The position numbers and the translations under genes were made by a program. A stretch of DNA of 44,889 bases from Deltaproteobacteria bacterium (GTDB lineage Bacteria; Myxococcota_A; Polyangia; Polyangiales; Ga0077539): the NCBI GenBank assembly GCA_030694465.1, contig JAUXYJ010000082.1:1-44889 (forward strand), written 5' to 3'. Shown one piece after another: positions 34,230-41,794 of the stretch (position 1 is the first letter of the stretch; each line of letters begins with the position of its first letter). Under the pieces are notes generated by a model. The model did not search any database. It was not told the origin of the DNA and was given only the letters and a program-made list of their open reading frames with translations.

Positions 34230-34365
34230 GTCGAGCGGCAGTCTACGCTGGATATCCGCCCACGAAAATAACTCGCAACGAACTCCCACGTGATCTCAAC
34301 TATTTGACGCGCCTCGTCGCATCGTGTCTGCGCGCTCTGCGCTTCTTCGTTACCCTTCGCGCGCG

Positions 34366-37300
34366 ATGCGCTTTGTGTTTCGGTGCTTGGTCGCCGGTCG
34401 TCCTGGGGGAGCCAAGCTGCTCTTGCCCCTCCAACACCCCGAACTCAACGTGGTCTCTTCGCGCGAAGACGACGCGCTGAGTGAGCTCGCGCTCGTGCTC
34501 GATGATCGTCTCACGCGCGTGCATCCCCGCGAGCTCGCGCGCTGGCATCACAGCGACGCGAGCGAGCTGGTCGAGCTGGACCTGCCTGTGCTGGATGTGT
34601 GGACCGCGCAGGGGACGCGTGAGCAGGCGCTTACGTTGAGCGTGGTGATCACCCCGGTGCAGGCTCCCTACGTCGAGGTCTACGCGCCACGCCTGGAAAT
34701 TCGCTACTGGATCATCGCAAACGAAGACGTCGGTGAGCGCGCCGCCATGCTCTTCTCAGAGCACATGCGCACGCTCTCACAGCACGAGCGATTGGCCCTG
34801 CGAGGCTACCGTCGTGAGTCGCTGATCTCGACCGAGATCGAGCCGGCGCTCACGCCGCTCTCTCGCTGGCGCTACCACGATCTGTTCTGTGGCGAGCGGA
34901 TCGCGCTCGACCCGAGTGTCCCTGACGCAGTCGAGAACGCGCGGGTCGAGGTCCTTGGGGACAACGCAGACAAGCTCTTCGTCGCGCGGCGCTACGATGC
35001 GCTCCTCGAGAGTGATGATCCTGAAAATGTGCAGACCCATCGTGATGACAGCCGCGCCGAGTTTGTGCTCGCGCAGCGTTACGCCACTGCGACCTTGGCG
35101 CGGATCGGAGAGCCCTGGCACCTTCGTGCAAAGGACGCCACGTGGCCTCGCGCGCATGGCCAAGACGCGCTGATCGCGCAGGTGCTCAAGCATCTGGCGA
35201 GCGAAGACTCTCCCCCCGATGCGGTCGTTCTTGTCGGGCCCGAGGGCAGCGGAAAGACCACGATCCTAGGCGAGATCGCCGCGCGCATGAGCGAAGCGCG
35301 TTGCCCGGATTCGCTCAAAGACCGGGGTTTTTATGCGCTGGATTCGTCGCGATTGATCGCCGGCGATGGCGGATTCGGTGAGTGGCAAGGGCAGCTGCTC
35401 ACGCTCTTGGATGAGGCGCGAGCCAGCGGATCGGTGATTCACCTGGGCTCGATCGTGGACCTTCTTGACGCCGGACGCAGCGCGGACCGTGACGAGAATG
35501 TGTCGCAGATTTTGGGTCCCGCGCTCGCGGCGCGCGAGCTGCGAGCGGTCGGCGAAGCGACGATCGAGGCGTGGAGCGAGCTTGAGCGAAGGGCCCCCAC
35601 GTTTGCGCGCTCGTTTGCGGTCGTGCGCGTGACCGAGCCCGCCGAGCCCATCGCGAGAGAGATCATGCGAGAGGCCGCGCGTGCGATGGGGCAGACACAT
35701 TCGCTTGTGTTTTCGCAGGACGCGCTGGATCGTGCGCTCTTGTTAGCCCGGCGCTTTTGGCCCTACGGTGCGGCGCTCGGGCACGCCATCGCGTTTGTGC
35801 GTCGCGTCGCGACGTCCGCGTCGCAGTCCAACGTCGCGGTGATCTCAGCCGAAGAAATGGTCGAGCGATTTGCCGGCGAGAGCGGCATCCCCTCGGTGCT
35901 CTTGCGCGATGACCGTCCGCTGGATCCAGTGCATGTGCGCAGCGTGCTTGAGGCGCGTGTCGTGGGGCAGCGACATGCCGTCGAGCGGGTCGTCGACGTC
36001 GTGAGCGTGCTCAAGGCGGGCCTCTACGATGTGCGCAAGCCGGTCGCGACGTTGCTCTTTGCTGGACCCACTGGAGTCGGAAAAACCGAGTTATCTCGTG
36101 CACTTGCACAGCTGTTGTTTGGCGCCGAAGAGCGGCTTGTGCGGCTCGATATGGGCGAATACGCCGGGCCCGACGCGCTCACAAGGCTCATTGGCTCGTG
36201 GCGCTCGCCCGGTGCGCTGTGCGCGGCGGTGCGGCGACAGCCCTTCTGCGTGATCTTGCTCGACGAGATCGAGAAAGCGCACCCGGCGGTCTTTGACGCA
36301 CTACTCGGCGTGTTGGGCGAAGGGCGATTGCGAGACAGCCAAGGGCGCTCGACGGATTTTCGCAGCACGGTGCTCATCATGACCTCGAACCTGGGAGCCA
36401 CGGGCGAACGAAGCGCCGTTGGATTTGCAGGCTCCAGCGACACAGTCCGCGCGGCGCGGCAGCACTACGTCGCCGAAGCACAGGCCTTCTTTCGGCCCGA
36501 GCTCTTCAACCGCATCGATGACATGGTGGTGTTTGCGCCCCTGAGCGCCGAGGCCGCGCAGTCGGTGGTGATGCGTGAACTCAAGAAGCTCTCGTCACGT
36601 GAGGGGCTTCGCAAAGCGCGCTGTGAGCTCGTCCCGACGCTTCGCGCGGTCGATCACCTCGCGCATGTTGGCATCGACGCGCGCTATGGTGCGCGACCGC
36701 TTAAGCGCGCGATCGAGCAGCACGTTGTCACGCCGTTGGCTGCGTTTTTGGCAACGCAATCGGACACTGCGCACGGGGGGCGGGTCACCGTGGACTGCAA
36801 CGCGCAAGGGCAGCTTACGTTTAGGGGACAGGCCTCTGTTCGAGACAACAGCGGCATGGGCCGTGTGGTCGAAGTGGTCGAGCTCGCGAGTGAGCTGCGG
36901 GCGCTCGTTCAGCGGTGGTCGAGCGCTCCTCTGGCGATCAGTCTGCGAGATCAATTGCAGGCTTTTGATCGCAACTCGCGCCTCGAAGAGTTTTGGCACG
37001 ATCACGCGCTCGCAGAGGCTGCGGCGCGTACGGCAGCGCAGAGCAAGACGCTCTTGTCACAGCTCGATGGGCTCTTGTCGCTCGCGTGCGCATCCGAAGA
37101 CCTCGCCTACGAGGCCTACTTCGAGCGCTCAGTCCCCGGCGCCGAGGCGCTCATGGGCGAGTTCTTAGAGCTCCGCGCCGAGCTCACTAACGTCCGCAGC
37201 GCGCTGTATCTCGCTACACAACCCGCAGTGAATTTGCAGCCCTTGAGCGTGTTGTACCTCAGCGGGTCGCGCGCCTCGTGGCGCTGGTTGCTCTGGCTGC

Positions 37301-37812
37301 GCGAGGGCTACGTCGCGTACGCCAAGACGCTCGGGTTGCGCGTGACGAGCTTTCTCCCCGTACGCAACCCCGACGCGCATCCGAGCGCTCAGGGGGCACG
37401 TCCACGCGCGCGCGCTCGTGTCGTCGAGGCCCCCGATGCGTTCGCCTGGTCCGAGCACGAGCTGATGCCAGTCGATGGCGCGCCGATGGTGTGCGCGGTG
37501 GTCATTCGTGGCGCGCAGGGGCGTGTTTTTGCTAGCGAACAGGGCGCTCATCGGTTTGTGGGCGACGGCGTCTCGGTGATCAAGGCCGCGTTTGCGTGTG
37601 TCGCTCACGAAGACGCGCTGCTCGCGCCCGGTGAGATCGAGAAGGCTCTTCGCGATGACGAAGTGCGACGGATTGCACCGCAACGTGGATCGATCAGAGA
37701 TCTGCGTACGCAGGTCGAGGTGCTCTTTGATCCGGCGATGACACCGCACGCAGACATGGCTCCGTTGATCGAAGCGTGGGTCAACGCGAAGATCGAGGGG
37801 CGTGAGCATTGA
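34366..37812 (+). CDS. Clp-type double AAA+ ATPase with PCRF-like C-terminal domain
   Basis: 1148 residues from the ATG at 34366. About 1-285 is a unique N-terminal region, not a Clp N domain. AAA domain 1 has Walker A GPEGSGKT (291-298), but its Walker B region reads VIHLGSIVDLL (357-367), where ClpA/B have an Asp-Glu pair, so hydrolysis there is unlikely. There is no ClpB middle coiled coil. AAA domain 2 is intact: GPTGVGKT (567-574), VILLDEIEKAHP (D633, E634), FRPELFNRID and GARPLKR (775-781). After about 830 comes a helical linker, then a part near 950-1070 that resembles the PCRF domain of release factors (WLLWLREGYVAYAKTLGLRV, VFASEQGAHRF) with no GGQ motif. Likely a remodelling ATPase. 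It converges on the tubulin-like operon. Confidence 0.88.
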   Translation: MRFVFRCLVAGRPGGAKLLLPLQHPELNVVSSREDDALSELALVLDDRLTRVHPRELARWHHSDASELVELDLPVLDVWTAQGTREQALTLSVVITPVQAPYVEVYAPRLEIRYWIIANEDVGERAAMLFSEHMRTLSQHERLALRGYRRESLISTEIEPALTPLSRWRYHDLFCGERIALDPSVPDAVENARVEVLGDNADKLFVARRYDALLESDDPENVQTHRDDSRAEFVLAQRYATATLARIGEPWHLRAKDATWPRAHGQDALIAQVLKHLASEDSPPDAVVLVGPEGSGKTTILGEIAARMSEARCPDSLKDRGFYALDSSRLIAGDGGFGEWQGQLLTLLDEARASGSVIHLGSIVDLLDAGRSADRDENVSQILGPALAARELRAVGEATIEAWSELERRAPTFARSFAVVRVTEPAEPIAREIMREAARAMGQTHSLVFSQDALDRALLLARRFWPYGAALGHAIAFVRRVATSASQSNVAVISAEEMVERFAGESGIPSVLLRDDRPLDPVHVRSVLEARVVGQRHAVERVVDVVSVLKAGLYDVRKPVATLLFAGPTGVGKTELSRALAQLLFGAEERLVRLDMGEYAGPDALTRLIGSWRSPGALCAAVRRQPFCVILLDEIEKAHPAVFDALLGVLGEGRLRDSQGRSTDFRSTVLIMTSNLGATGERSAVGFAGSSDTVRAARQHYVAEAQAFFRPELFNRIDDMVVFAPLSAEAAQSVVMRELKKLSSREGLRKARCELVPTLRAVDHLAHVGIDARYGARPLKRAIEQHVVTPLAAFLATQSDTAHGGRVTVDCNAQGQLTFRGQASVRDNSGMGRVVEVVELASELRALVQRWSSAPLAISLRDQLQAFDRNSRLEEFWHDHALAEAAARTAAQSKTLLSQLDGLLSLACASEDLAYEAYFERSVPGAEALMGEFLELRAELTNVRSALYLATQPAVNLQPLSVLYLSGSRASWRWLLWLREGYVAYAKTLGLRVTSFLPVRNPDAHPSAQGARPRARARVVEAPDAFAWSEHELMPVDGAPMVCAVVIRGAQGRVFASEQGAHRFVGDGVSVIKAAFACVAHEDALLAPGEIEKALRDDEVRRIAPQRGSIRDLRTQVEVLFDPAMTPHADMAPLIEAWVNAKIEGREH

Positions 37813-37821
37813 TGATTTAGC

Positions 37822-37841
37822 TCTGCAAATTTGCATGCAGA
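37822..37841. terminator. AT-rich palindrome between the Clp-like gene and the convergent operon
   Basis: TCTGCA (37822-37827) pairs with TGCAGA (37836-37841), and inside lies the perfect palindrome TGCAAATTTGCA (37824-37835). It occupies the 36-nt gap between two converging genes. A bidirectional stop or a protein-binding site is possible; no long T-run follows. Confidence 0.4.
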
Positions 37842-37848
37842 ACAGCGA

Positions 37849-39705
37849 TCACTCGCGCGCGTAGTCGTCCACGAACATGGGCAGCGCGCAGCTCTCGTTG
37901 AGGGCGAAGAGCTCGGGCACGCGGCGCGTAAAGGGCCCAAACGGGGGCAGCTCGGTGCTGTCTCCGCCCATGACCCACTGGACAAACGTAAGCGCCGCGA
38001 TGGCGCCGATGCGCTCGCCCAGCACACGCGGGTCGCTGTCTTCTCCTTGGCCTTTGCGCTGCCAAGTGACCAAAAATCTCTGCAACGTCGCGCGCTTGTC
38101 GCGTGCGCGTGCGCGCTCGCTGGGCTCATTGGCGAGGCGCAGGCCGTGGGGCCAGACCTCGAGCGAGGTGCCTTGGCCATCGGGAGAGCGCACGGCGCCA
38201 AAGAGCTCTTGGCCCTCGTCGGCGCTCCACACGATGAGCCCACGGTCTGCGCGGATTTCGCATTCGCCTAGGTAAAAGAGCCACAGAGTGAGCCCCAGCG
38301 CGCGGATCTCACCGACGCTCTGGGGCGTGTCTGTGGGGCCGTATTGCTCGACGAGCCCCGCGGATGGGGCGCCGTTGTTGCCGGGGATGGCGAGGATGTT
38401 GGGGAGCGCGGCGTTGGGCTTCCACGCCTCGGGGGGGAGGCCCGTTTGGGGCAACGCGATGCCCGCAGCGCGTCGTGAGGTCACGTGGCGCGAGAGCTGT
38501 ACGCGGACCTCGTCTTCGCTGGTCTCGGCTTGTGGGCCAAGCACCAAGCGCAGCGCATCGGGAAACAGCGTCGGAAACGCGCGCACGTCCGCATCGGTCA
38601 CCGCGCGTCGGAGCGATCGTGACGCGGACTCAAGCAAGGGCGCGACCACGAGCGAGCGATAGCCGGGCTGCCCCGCGTGGTCTTCGAGCCAGTGCATCTG
38701 TCCCTGGTGGACGGCGGTGCCTGTGTCCACATCGATGCTGCCGACGCCTGCCAAGAACTCGTAGCGCTCAGAGCTCACCGCGCTCGCGGGGTCGCTCGAT
38801 GCGGTCTCTCCGCGGGCCGCGCCGATGCTCTTGGCGATGCGCGCGATCACGCGCTGGGTGGCGGTGTCTTCGAGGGTGACCACGCCGGGTCGGCGCTCGA
38901 TTGGCTTGAGAAAAAGCAGGTCTTGAAAGCGTGCACCCCAGCCCTTGGACAAGACCGGGAGGTAGAGCGCGAGGTGCTCTCGCTCGCCTTGCTCTTGCCT
39001 TCGCGGGACCTCGAGCAACACGGGGCCCAAGAAGCCCGAGTCACGCGAGAGCTTGCTGGTGCTGTTCGTGAGCGCGGTGCCGTCGAGCGCCACGTGAAGT
39101 GCCTTCTGCCAGACGGGACCCGACTCGAGGTTCCACGCGCTGTTGCGCTGCAACACTGCACGCCATTCGGCCAAGAGCGCGCGCGCATCTGGGGCGAGCG
39201 CGTGGCCCGAAATGCGGGTCTTGAGCGTGTTCCAGTAGGTCGGGATGCGCGGTGAACACCAGAAGAGACACTCGGGGTCGGTGCCGCCGACGAGCAGGGC
39301 GGTCCCACGCGGGCCCGCGGTGCGCAGGTCGCGAATGAGCGTCATGAAGCGACACTCTTCGCGAAGGTCACCGAGCATGCGACCAAAATTGTCGTACGTG
39401 GGTTGTCTAAGATCGACGGTCTCGATGTTGAGTTCGCCCAGCGTAATCCCTAGCAACATGAGCTCCCAGCGCTCGTAACTCTGTTGCAAATCGGGGTTCA
39501 CCCGTGTGACGTCTTCGGGGCGCCCACCGGACTCGAGCTTCAAGAGCCCGAGCACGTGCGCCATCATTTCGCTCTGCGCAAAGGGCGTCGGAAAGCTCTT
39601 GGGGCGCAAGTGTTGTGGCTGCGGCGTCCACGATTCTTGGAGCGACGCGATCACGTCGACGTGTTCGGCCGCGGGCTTCTGAATCTTCGGAAGTAAGACT
39701 CGCAT
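37849..39705 (-). CDS. Unknown 618-aa partner of the tubulin-like protein
   Basis: 618 residues, starting 6 nt after the tubulin-like stop, so the two are almost certainly co-translated. I recognise no domain. Visible features: VLLPKIQKPAAEHVDVIASL at the N-terminus, LGLLKLESGGRPEDV near 52, GPRGTALLVGGTDPECLFW near 130, an Arg-rich middle and a C-terminal half with LALGLTLWLFYLGECE-like hydrophobic but not clearly membrane-spanning stretches. No signal peptide. Position and size suggest an adaptor or effector for the tubulin-like protein or for the Clp-like ATPase; this is inference only. Confidence 0.82.
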   Translation of the reverse strand: MRVLLPKIQKPAAEHVDVIASLQESWTPQPQHLRPKSFPTPFAQSEMMAHVLGLLKLESGGRPEDVTRVNPDLQQSYERWELMLLGITLGELNIETVDLRQPTYDNFGRMLGDLREECRFMTLIRDLRTAGPRGTALLVGGTDPECLFWCSPRIPTYWNTLKTRISGHALAPDARALLAEWRAVLQRNSAWNLESGPVWQKALHVALDGTALTNSTSKLSRDSGFLGPVLLEVPRRQEQGEREHLALYLPVLSKGWGARFQDLLFLKPIERRPGVVTLEDTATQRVIARIAKSIGAARGETASSDPASAVSSERYEFLAGVGSIDVDTGTAVHQGQMHWLEDHAGQPGYRSLVVAPLLESASRSLRRAVTDADVRAFPTLFPDALRLVLGPQAETSEDEVRVQLSRHVTSRRAAGIALPQTGLPPEAWKPNAALPNILAIPGNNGAPSAGLVEQYGPTDTPQSVGEIRALGLTLWLFYLGECEIRADRGLIVWSADEGQELFGAVRSPDGQGTSLEVWPHGLRLANEPSERARARDKRATLQRFLVTWQRKGQGEDSDPRVLGERIGAIAALTFVQWVMGGDSTELPPFGPFTRRVPELFALNESCALPMFVDDYARE

Positions 39706-39711
39706 GGGGCA

Positions 39712-41151
39712 TCAGCTCTTGCGCAAATAGTAGAGAATTCCCCGCTCGATCGCCTCAGCCATGGCGTAGTCCGGCGGAAGCTTAGGGTCGAGCTCGACCT
39801 TCTTGTCGTTGACCGGTTGGTACGCCGCGACGAGCACTTCGTTGAGCGCGAGCGGGTGATTCCAACGACGGTGACGCCAGTCGGCGTAGAGCTGTTTGGT
39901 CATTGGATCTGCAGTGTTTCCGACGGGAACGCTGAGATCAAGGTCACCAAAAATACCCTCGAGCCACGAGGTCACAAAGTACAACTGACGTCCACGATGG
40001 ATGAGCGCGTTGAGCACTCGCTCGGCGTAGAGATCCACTTTGACGTTGTGCTTTTTGGCCTCTTCTTTCATCAGACCGCCCCAGGTTGAGCGCGAGCCTG
40101 AGTAGTCAAAACCCACGAAATCACTGCGTCGATCGAGAAAGCTCGCGTAGAGCTGCTGCAACAAAATCGCCTCTTGCCAGCGTGCCGCGAGCATCGCCGA
40201 GCGCGACGAGGGGTTGGCGGGTTTGCGCCACTCTTGCTTGAGCAACCACAACCCTTGGTGATCCGAGTCTTCGTGCGCGAGGGCGTAGACCTTGTTGCCC
40301 TGCTGTTGATCGGTCTTGCGGGGCAACATCTCGAGGCCGTACGCAGCGAGCAGCGGAAACACGTTGACGGTCTCTGCGTTGCCTGGATTTGCAGGGCGAA
40401 GCGCGAGCAGTGGGCTCGGGCCAGGGTCATCCGGCGCGCCCACCAAGAGCGAAGCCGCGAGGTGATTGCGGGTGTGCTTGAAGAAGTACTGCAGCCCGTG
40501 GCCCTCGCTCGCGAGGAGCGTCTCGGGCGTCACGGTGAGCCCCTGCACGGGGGGCAACGAGAACCACCGCAGCAAGAATGCGCCAAAGAGCTGCGCGCGC
40601 ACTTTAGCGTCGACCTCGCGGTGCACCATGCGCGCGAGCTGATGGATGATCCCTGCGCCGGTCCCGCCGAGAAAACTGCCGACGACGAAGATTCGGTTGG
40701 CGCCGCGGGCGACCTCGAACAGGGGCTTCATGATCTTGTTGCGAGAGCTCGCAAAGACCGCGCTGCCCACCGCTGGGTTGCCAAACATCCCGCGGCCTAC
40801 GTCGAGCCCTTGGCGCCCGGTGGCGCCGCTTCCGGCGGCCTCTTCGTCAAAGAAGAGCTCGACGAGCTCTTCTTCGAGTGGGTGGTCTTGATCGACGAAC
40901 AGCGAGCGAAATTGCGTGGTTCCGCGGTCAATATCAAACGGAGGGACCACCGTTGCGCCCCCCGGAAACGGGTGCGTCGCGCCTGCGCTCACGGTGCCCC
41001 CAAATGACTCGAGAGACGCCGCGAGGGCGCTTCGGTCTGCGTCGATCACGAAGGCCTTGGGAGCCTCAAGCGCGCCGATGCGAGCGAGCCGTGCGACCGC
41101 GAGGGCGACGTGCTGTCCCGAGCCTCCGACGGCGATCAGTAAGTCGCTCAT
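39712..41151 (-). CDS. Tubulin-like GTPase-fold protein
   Basis: 479 residues from the ATG at 41151, which overlaps the upstream stop (ATGA, 41148-41151). The N-terminus SDLLIAVGGSGQHVALAVARL matches the first nucleotide-binding loop of FtsZ/tubulin (GxGGxGxN). FVIDAD follows as the second strand, and VVGSFLGGTGAGIIHQLA (GGTGAG at 162-167) matches the tubulin signature loop GGGTGSG with the first Gly replaced by Leu. This fits the family called tubulin-like (Tubulin_2) rather than FtsZ: it is longer, and no division genes are nearby. GTP binding is likely; polymer formation is unproven. It is the middle gene of a three-gene operon opposite the Clp-like ATPase. Confidence 0.88.
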   Translation of the reverse strand: MSDLLIAVGGSGQHVALAVARLARIGALEAPKAFVIDADRSALAASLESFGGTVSAGATHPFPGGATVVPPFDIDRGTTQFRSLFVDQDHPLEEELVELFFDEEAAGSGATGRQGLDVGRGMFGNPAVGSAVFASSRNKIMKPLFEVARGANRIFVVGSFLGGTGAGIIHQLARMVHREVDAKVRAQLFGAFLLRWFSLPPVQGLTVTPETLLASEGHGLQYFFKHTRNHLAASLLVGAPDDPGPSPLLALRPANPGNAETVNVFPLLAAYGLEMLPRKTDQQQGNKVYALAHEDSDHQGLWLLKQEWRKPANPSSRSAMLAARWQEAILLQQLYASFLDRRSDFVGFDYSGSRSTWGGLMKEEAKKHNVKVDLYAERVLNALIHRGRQLYFVTSWLEGIFGDLDLSVPVGNTADPMTKQLYADWRHRRWNHPLALNEVLVAAYQPVNDKKVELDPKLPPDYAMAEAIERGILYYLRKS

Positions 41152-41687
41152 GTGCGGTTGATTCCCAGGCAACCGAGGGCAGTGAGCACCCCGGTGGGCA
41201 AGAGCCCCAGGACTAAGCCGCGCGCGACGTTGGCCTCTTGGAGCCAGATGTACCTGCGATAATCCACGGAGTTAAGACAGCGCACGAGGTCGTCTGCGCG
41301 CACGGGGTCAAAGCCCATGAGCAGCGCGCCCACGAGGCCCGCGAGCAAGACCGCCGTGATCATTCGCACGCTAAACGTGCCCCAGAGCTTGCGGCGCATC
41401 ACGAAGAACACGAGCAGCCCGACGACCAACGCGCCCGCGTCGTAGCCCGCGGCCGAGATAAACATGTTGCGATTGGCCGCTTCACAGAGCTGCTGGTTGA
41501 CCTCGAGCGTGCCCGGAGCACCCGCCTCGATGGGCACAGGCAGGGCCTCTTGCGGAGTGGTCCCTGTGGTGGGTTGCTCGGCGTTTGGCGGAGGCGTCTG
41601 ACCAGGATCCGTCCCTGGATTCGCAGGCGGATTCTCAGCGGGCTGTCCCACACGCGGCTGCAAAAAAACCACAAACCCAAAGCTCAT
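41148..41687 (-). CDS. Three-helix membrane protein with Pro-rich head, tubulin-like operon
   Basis: 179 residues from the ATG at 41687, with GAGGGAG upstream at good spacing. A Pro/Thr/Gln-rich segment (about 15-50, PGQTPPPNAEQPTTGTTPQ) is followed by three membrane helices: YDAGALVVGLLVFFVM, MITAVLLAGLVGALLMGF and VARGLVLGLLPTGVLTALG. Two Cys (CEAANRN, VRCLNSVD) flank the first two helices on the same likely side. It is the first gene of the operon and overlaps the tubulin-like start by 4 bp, so it probably recruits that protein to the inner membrane. No known family recognised. Confidence 0.85.
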   Translation of the reverse strand: MSFGFVVFLQPRVGQPAENPPANPGTDPGQTPPPNAEQPTTGTTPQEALPVPIEAGAPGTLEVNQQLCEAANRNMFISAAGYDAGALVVGLLVFFVMRRKLWGTFSVRMITAVLLAGLVGALLMGFDPVRADDLVRCLNSVDYRRYIWLQEANVARGLVLGLLPTGVLTALGCLGINRT

Positions 41688-41794
41688 CTCGCGCACTCCC
41701 TCGACCGGGACTCTGCCAGTGAATGCAGGGTCCAGCCGCGCAGAGTCTCGCGCGGTTACGCACTGCGCGACAAGCGTTCTTCGCGCTCAGGGGC

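Noticed and set aside
34366..37812. Calling the Clp-like ATPase ClpV of a type VI secretion system or ClpB
   Set aside because: No type VI genes are near, the ClpB middle domain is missing and the N- and C-terminal parts are unlike both.
39712..41151. Calling the tubulin-like protein FtsZ
   Set aside because: The signature loop reads LGGTGAG, the length and C-terminal half differ from FtsZ, and no division genes are near.
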